A stretch of DNA of 64,000 bases from NCBI RefSeq assembly GCF_000820225.1, contig NZ_CDDK01000029.1, positions 1-64,000 of the forward strand, read 5' to 3'. A program made the position numbers and the translations under genes. This document shows, piece by piece, positions 55,062 to 64,000 of the stretch (position 1 is its first letter; the number at the start of each line of letters is the position of its first letter). Under the pieces are notes generated by a model. That model saw only the letters and a list, made by a program, of their open reading frames with translations, did no database searches and was not told where the DNA came from. Source of the DNA: Aeromonas veronii bv. veronii. GTDB taxonomy: Bacteria; Pseudomonadota; Gammaproteobacteria; Enterobacterales; Aeromonadaceae.

Positions 55062-55455
55062 CCCGGTTACCTCTTGTTTGGTCTTGAACAGACCGCTTTA
55101 GCAGCTCTGTATGGCTTTCTAACATGTGGCCAAGCCACGCAATAATCAAGCGGGAATCCGCCGCAACCCTGTACTTTTCCAGCCATTGCGACCCGGATCT
55201 CTGCCGTTGCTGCAGTTTTGCTATCAACAGCCAGTAACAGAATGAATCTGTGGGCCTTTTTTGGCTCTTACCGCTACTTTCAAGGGGCAAAAAGTCGCCA
55301 TTTACCGGCGCCACAGCAGCCAGCCAAGTACCGTCATGCCCAATCATGGAAACGGACAAAATGTGGTGAATGTAACAAATTATCAATATTTTTCAGTCAA
55401 TTAGAATCAAAACCAACTATTGATTAATTTATTTTCAAGCATCTATCATAGGCAA
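55062..55455. promoter_or_regulatory. Divergent control region between prlC and the chitinase leader
   Basis: The full gene-free gap runs to 55,634. A CRP-like site TGTGG-TGAATG-TAACA (55362-55377, flanked by A- and T-rich sequence) lies about 87 bp before the presumed chitinase transcription start and matches 8 of 10 consensus positions by eye. TTGATT (55420-55425), an 18-bp spacer and TATCAT (55444-55449) form a candidate sigma-70 promoter whose start would be near 55,456, leaving room for the riboswitch in the leader. Confidence 0.4.
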
Positions 55456-55495
55456 CCTGCCATGCAGGTCACTTGATTCTCTGTGCTGCACAGAA

Positions 55496-55597
55496 ATCGG
55501 GTGAAAAAGGCAAAGTGACCCGAAAGGGCGCGACGCAAAGCCACCGGTCTAAGGGAAAACACCTATGACAGCGGGGCTGCCCCCGGGGACGTCCGAT
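55496..55597 (+). ncRNA. Cyclic di-GMP-I (GEMM) riboswitch
   Basis: The leader contains the conserved GEMM-I blocks in the right order: AAAAAGGCAAAG (55504-55515), a CCC-GAAA-GGG hairpin with GNRA tetraloop, CGCGACGCAAAGCC (55529-55542), CACCGGTCTAAG, and the second hairpin side ending GACAGCGGGGCTGCC (55568-55582). ATCGG (55496-55500) can close a P1 stem with CCGAT (55593-55597). The chitinase ATG lies 38 nt further on. No clear terminator follows the aptamer, so translational control is more likely than attenuation; this is inference. Vibrio cholerae gbpA is a known case of this riboswitch class controlling a chitin-binding protein. Confidence 0.88.
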
Positions 55598-55634
55598 CAC
55601 AACCGACGCCCCATTTGCACTGTACGGAGAGACG

Positions 55635-57824
55635 ATGAACAAACTCAAATTATCCCTGCTTGGCTGCCTGCTCGGCATGGGCGCCCCCATGGCATATGCC
55701 GCCAGTGCCGGTCAGGCGATGGTCAACCCCCAGTCCGGCGTAGTGGTCGGCTATTGGCACAACTGGTGTGACGGCTCGGGCTACAAGGGCGGTATCGCCC
55801 CCTGCGTCAAGCTCGATCAGGTCAACCCGCAATACAACGTGGTCGATGTCTCCTTCATGAAGGTCTATGGCAGCGATCCCATCCCCACTTTCAAACTCGA
55901 CCCGGCCATCGGCATGAGCGAAAGCCAGTTTATCGAGCAGATTGCCGAGCTGAACCGTCAGGGCCGTGCCGTGCTGCTGGCGCTGGGCGGTGCCGATGCG
56001 CACATCGAGCTGCGCAAGGGTCAGGAGCAGGCCTTTGCCGACGAGATCATCCGTCTGGTGGAGACCTATGGCTTCGACGGGCTGGATATCGATCTGGAAC
56101 AGGCCGCCATCACTGCCGCCGACAACCAGACCGTGATCCCGGCGGCCCTGCGTCTGGTCAAGGATCACTACCGCGCCCAGGGGAAAAACTTCCTCATCAC
56201 CATGGCACCGGAGTTCCCCTATCTGACCCAGACTGGCGCCTACATCCCCTATATCCGCAATCTGGAAGGCTACTACGACTGGATCAACCCCCAGTTCTAC
56301 AACCAGGGTGGCGACGGTATCTATATCGATGACATCGGCTGGATTGCCCAGAACAACGATGCCCTGAAAGAAGAGTTCATCTACTACATGGCGGATTCGC
56401 TGAGCAACGGAACCCGCGGCTTCTACAAGATCCCCCATGACAAGCTGGTGTTCGGCATTCCGACCAACATCGACGCCGCCGCCACCGGCTATGTGCAGGA
56501 TCCGCAGAAGCTCTACAACGCCTTCAACCGCCTGAAGAGCGAGGGGCAACCGCTGCGTGGCGTGATGACCTGGTCCATCAACTGGGACATGGGCCGCAAC
56601 GCCGCCGGTCACTCCTACAACGAATCCTTCATCAAGAGCTACGGCCCCTTCATCCACGATCAGGAGATCACGCCCCCGGTCGACAACGGCAAGCCGGTGT
56701 TCAGCGGCCTGAGCGATACCCGCATCAAGCAGGGCACCGCCTTTGATCCGCTGGCCGGTGTCAGTGCCAACGACAAGGAAGATGGCGACCTGACTGGCCA
56801 GATCCAGGTGGAAGGTTCGGTAGACAGCCAGCGCATCGGCCTATACCCCCTCACCTACAAGGTGAGCGATCGCGACAACAACGTCACCGAGCAGGTACGT
56901 ACCATCGAGGTCTACAGCATGAAGCCGGTATTCAGTGGGGTCACCGACACCACGCTGGAACTGGGTACCGCTTTCGATCCGATGGCTGGCGTCAGCGCCC
57001 ATGATGAAGAAGATGGCGACCTGACCACCCAAATCAAGGTCAGCGGCAACGTCGACAGCAGCAAGGTCGGCCGCTACACCCTCACCTATCAGGTGAGCGA
57101 CAGCGCCGGTCAGCAGGTAACCCAGCAGCGCAACGTGACCGTCAGGGAGCAGGGCGCCGTCTGTGAAAACAGCTGGGATGCCAAGAAGGTCTACGTGGGC
57201 GGCGACATCGTCAGCCACAACGGCAAGAACTGGCTGGCAGGCTGGTGGACCCAGAACGAAGAGCCGGGCACCACGGGTGACTGGGGCGTCTGGCGCGTAC
57301 AGGGCGACAGCGACTGCGGCGGCACAACGCCACCCGCCGAAGGCAGCAGCGACTTCACCGTCAGCGCCATGGCGAGCGAGTACACCATAGTCAACGGTCA
57401 GGTCAGCATCCGCTTCAACCTGACCACCGCCAACCCGGTACAGATCACCGCGACTCTGGAGCAGAGCGGCCACAGCCACGGTACCACCAGCAGCCAGGTG
57501 AACGGCACCAGCACCCAGGTACTGCAGGGCAGCAATGTCACCGATGGCAGCTACGAAGTAGTCATCACCGGCTTGGCAGATGGCCAGCAGCCGGTGGTGC
57601 AGCGCTTCCAAGTTGCGCTGACCGAAGAGAGCAGCGGGGGTGGCGAGGGTGACTACCCGGCCTACGCCCCCAACACCGGCTATCAGGCCGGTGATCGGGT
57701 CAGCAATGCCGGTGGCAACTACGAGTGCAAACCCTGGCCCTACAGCGGCTGGTGTGGCGGCTCGACCAGCCACTATGCGCCGGGTACAGGCTCTGCCTGG
57801 AGCGATGCCTGGATCAAGCTCTGA
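55635..57824 (+). CDS. Secreted GH18 chitinase with two chitin-binding modules
   Basis: A 729-residue endo- or exochitinase. Signal peptide 1-22 (ending AYA), GH18 catalytic domain (about 34-340) with the motif FDGLDIDLEQA, catalytic Glu155, and the substrate-site YDWINPQFYNQGG. Two DUF5011-type Ig-like domains follow (about 348-430 and 431-508, each with TAFDP-AGVSA and DEEDGDLT-like strands), then a CBM5/12 (AKKVYVGGDIVSHNGKNWLA, about 515-560), an Ig-like domain (about 575-665) and a terminal Cys-containing CBM5/12 (ECKPWPYSGWCGG, about 672-729). Secretion by the type II system is expected. Expression is preceded by the c-di-GMP riboswitch. Confidence 0.94.
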   Translation: MNKLKLSLLGCLLGMGAPMAYAASAGQAMVNPQSGVVVGYWHNWCDGSGYKGGIAPCVKLDQVNPQYNVVDVSFMKVYGSDPIPTFKLDPAIGMSESQFIEQIAELNRQGRAVLLALGGADAHIELRKGQEQAFADEIIRLVETYGFDGLDIDLEQAAITAADNQTVIPAALRLVKDHYRAQGKNFLITMAPEFPYLTQTGAYIPYIRNLEGYYDWINPQFYNQGGDGIYIDDIGWIAQNNDALKEEFIYYMADSLSNGTRGFYKIPHDKLVFGIPTNIDAAATGYVQDPQKLYNAFNRLKSEGQPLRGVMTWSINWDMGRNAAGHSYNESFIKSYGPFIHDQEITPPVDNGKPVFSGLSDTRIKQGTAFDPLAGVSANDKEDGDLTGQIQVEGSVDSQRIGLYPLTYKVSDRDNNVTEQVRTIEVYSMKPVFSGVTDTTLELGTAFDPMAGVSAHDEEDGDLTTQIKVSGNVDSSKVGRYTLTYQVSDSAGQQVTQQRNVTVREQGAVCENSWDAKKVYVGGDIVSHNGKNWLAGWWTQNEEPGTTGDWGVWRVQGDSDCGGTTPPAEGSSDFTVSAMASEYTIVNGQVSIRFNLTTANPVQITATLEQSGHSHGTTSSQVNGTSTQVLQGSNVTDGSYEVVITGLADGQQPVVQRFQVALTEESSGGGEGDYPAYAPNTGYQAGDRVSNAGGNYECKPWPYSGWCGGSTSHYAPGTGSAWSDAWIKL

Positions 57825-57905
57825 CCTTGCCCCAACCACTAACGGGGGCCGACAGGCCCCCGCCCATATCCTGCCCGTTGGCCACGCTGCCGATGGGCAG
57901 GATGC

Positions 57906-57936
57906 GCTGACCCGGACGGGTTAGCCCCTCTCTTTT
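57906..57936 (+). terminator. Weak terminator between chitinase and peptidase genes
   Basis: GCTGACCC and GGGTTAGC pair (8 bp with one G-U, loop GGAC), followed by CCCTCTCTTTT. Another hairpin (57844-57861, GGGGGCC/GGCCCCC) lacks a T tract. Partial readthrough into the peptidase gene is plausible. Confidence 0.45.
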
Positions 57937-57992
57937 ACATGCTTGCCAAGCACCAAAAAACGTCCAACAACCACCAAGATAAGGAAATCACC

Positions 57993-60900
57993 ATGCCAAG
58001 AACCACCAAGCTTGCCACCCTGCTCGGTCTGCTGCTGTCGGCCCATGTCGTGGCCGATGAGCGCGAACAAGCCTATTTCAAACAAACCTATCAGGAGCAC
58101 TACGAGCAGATGACGGCGCGCCTCGCCGCGCTGCACCAGAGTGCGGCTGACGAGCAGAACGTGATCATCAAGGATGGCAAGCGACACCTTGCCATCAACG
58201 GCCTGCTCTACCCGCTGACAGCGGATAACCACATCCTGTTCGATCTGCCCAAACCCCACTTTTTCGACGAAACAGCCATTCGTAACGTCTTTGATTTCTT
58301 CGATGAGGAGTGGGAGCTGACCTGGTACGACGGTGGGGTCGTTGCGGTCAACAAACGCTTTGGCAACTATGACTACGGCAACGGCTGTCTGCTGGAGTAC
58401 TTCCCCCACGGCCAGATCCAGAATGGCGAACGCACCCGGGTGGTGATGGAGACCAGCTCCTGCAGCGTCAACTCGTTTGCCACCTCGCTGCAATATCTGG
58501 ACAAAGGCGAGGAGCTGACGGCCGACCAGCTGGGGCTGGACGCCAGCCTGATCACGGCGGTCGAGCGCTATCAGGATCGGCTATATGTCAGCCAGAACGG
58601 CAATCCGGGCCATGTGGCCATTATCGATATCCCGAGCCGCCAGCAGATTGGCGAGATCCGCGGCACCGAAACCGGCAATGCCACGGCCTACAACCAGATC
58701 AGCGAACTGTTTGTCCGCAACAACCTGCTCTACGTGGTCTCGCGCTACTCGCACCGGGTCGATATCTTCGATCTGGCCGACGAGCATCGCCATGTCACCA
58801 CCCTGGGAACCGGTCGGGATTCCGGCAGCAACAGCCTGCACCGCGCCCAGGCCGTCTTTGCCAATCAGGATTACGTGCTAGTGGCCGATGCGCTGAGCGA
58901 GATCAAGGTCTACCGCCAGCAGGATGTGACGCCGGAGAACAGCCTCAAGACCCCCATCGCCGGTCGGCTCGCCTTTGAAGGAAAATACAGCCACCGTCTG
59001 GTGCAACTCCATCAGGTGGGTGACTATCTCCTGGCCCATACCGCCGGCAAAAACTACTACATCTATGACTTGCGCAAACTGGCTGATGCCATCGCCAGCA
59101 ACACACCGCTGGCGCCTGAGCAGGTGATCGCTGACAGCAATCTGCAAAAAATCGACATGGATGGCGATCGGCTGGTGGTGAACTTCAAGGACCGCATCGA
59201 GTGGCATGATGTCGATACCCTGATCGCCAACGACTTTCAGTTCAAGAACCCGACCTTTACTGTCCGGGAGATCAACCGGCAGCCCGTGGCGGCACTGAAA
59301 GATCTCCAGCTGGCGGGCTCGGCGCTTGTCACCGCCAACGAACGCGGCCTGGGTTTCAACCAGCTGCTGAGCAAGGAGATCAGCTTCACGGCCGACGAGC
59401 AGTTGCCGGCTCGCCCGCTGATCTTCGATCAGCTGATGCCGGCCGCAGTCAGCTACATACTGCGCAATGATGAACCCTACGAGGTGTTGATCGATCGCGC
59501 CCAGCGTTCGGTCAACATCAATTCGCTGGTCAAGACCGAGCTGCTTGATAACGACACGGTGCGCATCACCAACTATGCCGCCAGAGAGCTGCATGACATC
59601 AATATCGAGTCACGCCTGAACGGTATCAACAAGTGGCTGATCCTGGGCCAGCTCGATCGCCTGCCCGCCTATGCCCAAATCACCCTGCCACTGACCGCCT
59701 TTGGCGAGCAGGGACGCTTCAACAGCGCCAGCCGCGATGGTGTGTTTGATCTCAACAACCTGCTCGACAACAGCATCAATCTGCCTGCCCAGTTCGAGCA
59801 CAGGTTCAGCTCCAACTCGGATCCGTTTGCCCAGAAGCTGGCACGCCTCAAGCCAAGCTGGAACGTGCGCTTCGCCACCAACACCAGCGGCTCCTGGCGC
59901 CCCATCAATGCCCTCTACGCCCGCGAGTGGCTGATCATCGCCACCAACCTGGCCTACATGGTCTCGACCGAGGAGTTCAAGCACGTCTGGTACAACTTCA
60001 AGGCGGTGAACGGCTACGAGATGTTTGGCAATGGCGGCAACAGCTATGTGCCGAACGGGATCTTTACGGCAGCCGATTATGACTACTACTACCACAGCCT
60101 GATGAAGCGCCCCTACCTCAACCTGGGGATCACCGCCATGGGGGGCGGGCTGGGGAGTGGTGGCATCACCGGGGTCGATACCTTTAACTTTGTCAGCCAC
60201 TACTACGGCAGCTGGGGCATCATTGCCCACGAATTTGGCCATGGCTTCGATGGGAAGTCCTACAGCCATGAGAGCGCGTTTGCCCGTGGCAGCCACGGCT
60301 GGCATCCCCTGATGACGGGCATGGCCAACTACCATATCCGCAATGGCGACCTGCCCTATCTGGACGATGATCTCAACGGTTTCCACAAGCCGGAAAACGA
60401 CATCTATCGCTACAACTCGGTCAGCCAGGGGGCTCGCAAGCACCGCGCTGACAGCCACATGTACTATACCGACCACTACTTCATGCAATTCTCCACCATG
60501 CCGCAAGGATGGGTAGCAAATGGCACTGAATTCACGGCGCAGCAACTGAGCGGTCTCAATAATCAAGAGCGGTTGTTAATGAAGCAACAGCCAAAGCTAC
60601 AAGAAAAGCGCAGTGTGTGTCGCTTCACCCAGCCAGATGGTGAGTTCTATTATGGCTATGTCGAGCCGGCGGGGGCAGGCTATCGCTGCGAGGCCGGTGA
60701 GTTTGTGCAATACCATCAGCCGGATGGCAGCTTTATCCCGCTGAACTCGGCGGTGGATCAGTTTGACTGGCTGTCACTGCATCAACCTGGGCGCTTAAAT
60801 CAGCCGGTTTTGCATCAAAACGGGCGGCCCTTGTGTTATGTCAATCAGAATGCGGCGTATGGGATTGGCTATATCAATGAGGCCAATCAGTGCACCCAGC

Positions 60901-61499
60901 TAGTCAACGTCTATCACACGAATGGCCGTCACTGGACGTTCAGTAGTAACTGGACTCAGATTAACTACCTCAGTGGCGACTTTATTCTCCCAACTACCGG
61001 TAGCAGCAGTGACTTCACCGTCACCGACCTGGCGTCTGAATATTCCATCGTTAACGGTGCTCTCAATCTGGGCCTGACGCTGACCACCGCCAACCCGGTG
61101 ACCGTCACCGCGACCCTGTTGCAGGATGGCAATCCGGTCGCTACCGGCAGCGCTCTGATCGATGGTCAGGGTTCCCTGCAGCTGACGCAGTCGGGCCTAG
61201 CGGCCGGCAGTTACGAGCTGCTGCTGGCGGGCATGGCGGAGGGGAGCAAGCAGGGCTTCGAGCGCCGCTTCACCCTGACGTTGGTGGAACAGGCTCCAGG
61301 TGGTGACAGTGACGGTGGTAACGGCAGCTACCCGGCCTATGTTGCGGGCACCGCTTATCAGAGTGGTGAACGGGTCAGCAATGCCGGTGGCGACTACGAG
61401 TGCAAACCCTGGCCGTACAGCGGCTGGTGTGGCGGCTCGACCAGCCACTATGCCCCGGGTACCGGCAGCCACTGGAGCGATGCCTGGACCAAGCTGTAA
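57993..61499 (+). CDS. Large secreted HEXXH metallopeptidase with C-terminal chitin-binding module
   Basis: A 1168-residue exported protein, not matched to a named family with certainty. Signal peptide about 1-22 (ends VVA). Residues about 180-480 show beta-propeller-like repeats (HVAIIDIPSRQQIGEIRG, RVDIFDLADEHRHVTTLG). The zinc motif is H746-EFGH-750, with Glu760 nine residues on, matching the HEXXH-x(8-28)-E pattern of M60-like (mucin-active) gluzincins and not the metzincin pattern. A Cys-repeat region (about 870-970; VCRFTQPDGEFYYGYVE and LCYVNQNAAYGIGYINE) precedes an Ig-like domain (about 1005-1100) and a CBM5/12 nearly identical to that of the chitinase. SD AAGGAAA precedes the ATG at 57993. 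Confidence 0.85.
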   Translation: MPRTTKLATLLGLLLSAHVVADEREQAYFKQTYQEHYEQMTARLAALHQSAADEQNVIIKDGKRHLAINGLLYPLTADNHILFDLPKPHFFDETAIRNVFDFFDEEWELTWYDGGVVAVNKRFGNYDYGNGCLLEYFPHGQIQNGERTRVVMETSSCSVNSFATSLQYLDKGEELTADQLGLDASLITAVERYQDRLYVSQNGNPGHVAIIDIPSRQQIGEIRGTETGNATAYNQISELFVRNNLLYVVSRYSHRVDIFDLADEHRHVTTLGTGRDSGSNSLHRAQAVFANQDYVLVADALSEIKVYRQQDVTPENSLKTPIAGRLAFEGKYSHRLVQLHQVGDYLLAHTAGKNYYIYDLRKLADAIASNTPLAPEQVIADSNLQKIDMDGDRLVVNFKDRIEWHDVDTLIANDFQFKNPTFTVREINRQPVAALKDLQLAGSALVTANERGLGFNQLLSKEISFTADEQLPARPLIFDQLMPAAVSYILRNDEPYEVLIDRAQRSVNINSLVKTELLDNDTVRITNYAARELHDINIESRLNGINKWLILGQLDRLPAYAQITLPLTAFGEQGRFNSASRDGVFDLNNLLDNSINLPAQFEHRFSSNSDPFAQKLARLKPSWNVRFATNTSGSWRPINALYAREWLIIATNLAYMVSTEEFKHVWYNFKAVNGYEMFGNGGNSYVPNGIFTAADYDYYYHSLMKRPYLNLGITAMGGGLGSGGITGVDTFNFVSHYYGSWGIIAHEFGHGFDGKSYSHESAFARGSHGWHPLMTGMANYHIRNGDLPYLDDDLNGFHKPENDIYRYNSVSQGARKHRADSHMYYTDHYFMQFSTMPQGWVANGTEFTAQQLSGLNNQERLLMKQQPKLQEKRSVCRFTQPDGEFYYGYVEPAGAGYRCEAGEFVQYHQPDGSFIPLNSAVDQFDWLSLHQPGRLNQPVLHQNGRPLCYVNQNAAYGIGYINEANQCTQLVNVYHTNGRHWTFSSNWTQINYLSGDFILPTTGSSSDFTVTDLASEYSIVNGALNLGLTLTTANPVTVTATLLQDGNPVATGSALIDGQGSLQLTQSGLAAGSYELLLAGMAEGSKQGFERRFTLTLVEQAPGGDSDGGNGSYPAYVAGTAYQSGERVSNAGGDYECKPWPYSGWCGGSTSHYAPGTGSHWSDAWTKL

Positions 61500-61534
61500 T
61501 CAGCCGCTCGTGACCAAAAGAGAGCCATAACGAC

Positions 61535-61561
61535 AGAGGGGGAGCCATCGGCTCCCCCTCT
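61535..61561. terminator. Bidirectional terminator
   Basis: A perfect 12-bp stem AGAGGGGGAGCC/GGCTCCCCCTCT with loop ATC between the convergent peptidase and hemB genes, followed by CGTTTCTCTC. Confidence 0.85.
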
Positions 61562-61582
61562 CGTTTCTCTCTTCAACCCGGC

Positions 61583-62602
<1,020 letters not shown>

Positions 62603-63388
62603 TCACTCCTGGAGAGGAAGTTGGAAGAACGCGGCGGAGGTGGCCCGGGTGTGGGCCAGCAAGGCCTCGGGCGCTTCACCACGACAGGCCGCCACCACCT
62701 GGGCGATGTGCGGCAAAAAAGCAGGTTCGTTGCGTTTCGGGCGCGGTTTCAGATCTCGCGGCACCAGATAGGGGGCATCGGTCTCGATCATCAGCCGACC
62801 GGCCGGAATACGCGCTACCTGTTCGCGCAGCAGCTGACCACGGCGCTCATCGCAGAGCCAGCCGGTCACCCCGATATGCAGCCCCAGCGCCAGACACTCG
62901 TCCAGCTCCTCGTCGGAACCGGTGAAGCAGTGCAGCACGGCTCCCGGTAGTTTCGGCAACCAGGGACGGAGGATCTCGATAAAACGGGCGTGGGCATCGC
63001 GACAGTGGAGAAACACCGGCATCCCGAGCTCGGCAGCCAGTGCCAGCTGGGCGTCGAATACCGCATCCTGCACCGGACGGGGGGAGAAATCGCGGTTGTA
63101 GTCGAGGCCGCACTCGCCGATAGCCACCACCTGCGGCAAGGCTGCCAGCTCGCGCAAGGCGGGCAGGGTCGCCGCATCGACACTCTTGGCGTCGTGAGGG
63201 TGTACCCCGGCGGTGGAGAAGCAGTAGCCCGGCCAGCGGGCGGCCAACTCGGCGCTCTCGCGGCTACCAGCCAGATCGGTACCGGTCAGGATCAGCGCTT
63301 CCACTCCGACGGCGCGGGCACGGGCCACCAGCTCAGGCTGTTCACCGGCGAACTGGCTGCTGGTCAGGTTTAAACCGATATCGATCAT
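62603..63388 (-). CDS. tatD: TatD-family metal-dependent DNase
   Basis: A 261-residue TIM-barrel hydrolase. Metal ligands are visible in [44 protein letters not shown] and [14 protein letters not shown]. It is a 3'-5' exonuclease implicated in DNA repair and not part of the Tat translocon. Start at 63388 ([13 protein letters not shown]) is set by alignment with E. coli TatD; a TTG seven codons upstream is possible. A terminator-like hairpin (63493-63508) lies between it and tatC. Confidence 0.92.
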   Translation of the reverse strand: MIDIGLNLTSSQFAGEQPELVARARAVGVEALILTGTDLAGSRESAELAARWPGYCFSTAGVHPHDAKSVDAATLPALRELAALPQVVAIGECGLDYNRDFSPRPVQDAVFDAQLALAAELGMPVFLHCRDAHARFIEILRPWLPKLPGAVLHCFTGSDEELDECLALGLHIGVTGWLCDERRGQLLREQVARIPAGRLMIETDAPYLVPRDLKPRPKRNEPAFLPHIAQVVAACRGEAPEALLAHTRATSAAFFQLPLQE

Positions 63389-63492
63389 GGGATGAGACGT
63401 TCCAGACAAAAGGAATACATATCAGGTATTTGAAAACCATCTACCGAATGGGGTCTTACCATACGCCTCGAACGGGAGCATGAAAAGAGGAA

Positions 63493-63508
63493 GGGAGCCT
63501 AAGCTCCC
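63493..63508 (-). terminator. Candidate terminator after tatC
   Basis: GGGAGC-CTAA-GCTCCC; on the minus strand it is followed by TTCCTCTTTTC. A 6-bp stem, so termination may be partial and allow readthrough into tatD-hemB. Confidence 0.55.
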
Positions 63509-63576
63509 CTCGTTCTGCTATTCCTGCGGACTTAGTCATCCTCTCACCGTCTGGCAAACAGGTGACGAACAGAGCC

Positions 63577-64000
63577 TCAGCTCTCCACATCCGGTTGTTC
63601 CTGTTGCTCTTCATCCTCTTTCTTCACGTAGAAGCGGGCGAAGAACAGACCAATCTCCCACAGCGCCCACATCGGAATGGCGAGCAGGGTCTGGGAGAAG
63701 ACATCAGGCGGCGTCAGCAGCATGCCGACCACAAACACCCCGACGACAACGTAAGGACGTTTCTCCTTCAGGTTTTGCGGTGTGGTCACGCCAGTCCAGC
63801 AGAGCAGTATGGTCGCCACCGGAATTTCGAACGCCACCCCGAACGCGAAGAACAGGGTCAGTACGAAGTCCAGATAGCTGGCGATGTCGGTCGCCACCGT
63901 CACCCCGGCAGGGGCGGTACTGGTGAAGAAACCGAACACCAGCGGGAACACCACGTAGTAGGCGAACGCCATCCCCGCATAGAACAACAGGGCACTGGAG
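63577..64000 (-). CDS. tatC: Sec-independent translocase subunit TatC (3' part)
   Basis: The frame is open to the window edge; the 5' part lies outside. The visible 140 or so C-terminal residues contain the last four membrane segments and conserved motifs ([53 protein letters not shown] and [18 protein letters not shown]) of TatC, the twin-arginine signal receptor. The C-terminal tail is acidic ([15 protein letters not shown]), as in E. coli TatC. tatA and tatB are expected just outside the window. Confidence 0.94.
   Translation of the reverse strand, partial: SSALLFYAGMAFAYYVVFPLVFGFFTSTAPAGVTVATDIASYLDFVLTLFFAFGVAFEIPVATILLCWTGVTTPQNLKEKRPYVVVGVFVVGMLLTPPDVFSQTLLAIPMWALWEIGLFFARFYVKKEDEEQQEQPDVES

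Noticed and set aside
55240-55290. Possible sigma-32 promoter for prlC (CTTGAAA on the minus strand near 55,277)
   Set aside because: No CCCCATNT-like -10 at the needed 13-17 bp spacing; the nearest resemblance is 23 bp away.
57844-57861. Perfect GGGGGCC/GGCCCCC hairpin after the chitinase as a terminator
   Set aside because: No T tract follows (CCCATATCC); at most a processing or stability element.

Overview
The window is gamma-proteobacterial chromosomal DNA, GC-rich and densely coded, and it most likely comes from Aeromonas. The support is gene order shared with Enterobacterales and Vibrionales (rrn-hemG-trkH-yigZ-pepQ-fadBA; tag-yiaD beside glyQS; glpEG; fre-ubiD; rho-trxA//rhlB-gppA; rsmJ and prlC; tatC-tatD-hemB), a Pla-1/cef-type lipoprotein lipase, a Klebsiella-like aglAB locus, and a secreted chitinase with two chitin-binding modules. 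No phage, insertion sequence, CRISPR array, tRNA or rRNA gene was seen inside the window, although an rrn P1-type promoter reads out of its left edge.

Layout. 1-4.2 kb: minus-strand pepQ-yigZ-trkH-hemG. 4.3-9.8 kb: acetoacetyl-CoA synthetase and the fadBA beta-oxidation operon; both units carry a PsrA-like inverted repeat upstream. 10-13.5 kb: an OmpR/EnvZ-type two-component pair overlapping an orphan sugar-binding protein. 13.5-19.3 kb: tusA, a RidA-family gene, a YiaD-like lipoprotein, tag and glyQS. 19.3-24 kb: an AT-rich gene with a HEPN-type motif, an EAL phosphodiesterase, a DM13 protein and a dCache/CZB chemoreceptor. 24-29.2 kb: a GntR regulator divergent from aglAB (PTS uptake and hydrolysis of alpha-glucosides), then a LacI-family regulator. 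29.5-34.6 kb: a livJHMGF branched-chain amino acid transporter with a duplicated livM/livG junction. 34.7-43.5 kb: glpEG, a large lipase, ubiK, a PAS-GGDEF cyclase, fre, ubiD and an exported protein of unknown function. 43.6-49.5 kb: rho, trxA, rhlB, gppA, rof and rsmJ. 49.5-55 kb: a periplasmic binding protein, a PAS-PAS-GGDEF-EAL protein and prlC. 55.4-61.5 kb: a cyclic di-GMP-I riboswitch, a GH18 chitinase and a secreted HEXXH metallopeptidase ending in nearly the same chitin-binding module. 61.6-64 kb: hemB, tatD and the 3' part of tatC.

Two themes link genes. First, cyclic di-GMP: three turnover proteins and a riboswitch lie in the window, and the riboswitch points to control of chitin or mucin degradation by this messenger. 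Second, Rho: the rho gene lies near a gene for Rof, a Rho inhibitor, at the end of the rhlB-gppA operon. The most unusual observations are the riboswitch-led chitinase/peptidase locus, the tandem duplication that creates a 35-codon ORF exactly between livM and livG, and the HEPN-like gene in an AT-rich patch. All functions are read from sequence resemblance and motifs; no database search was run.
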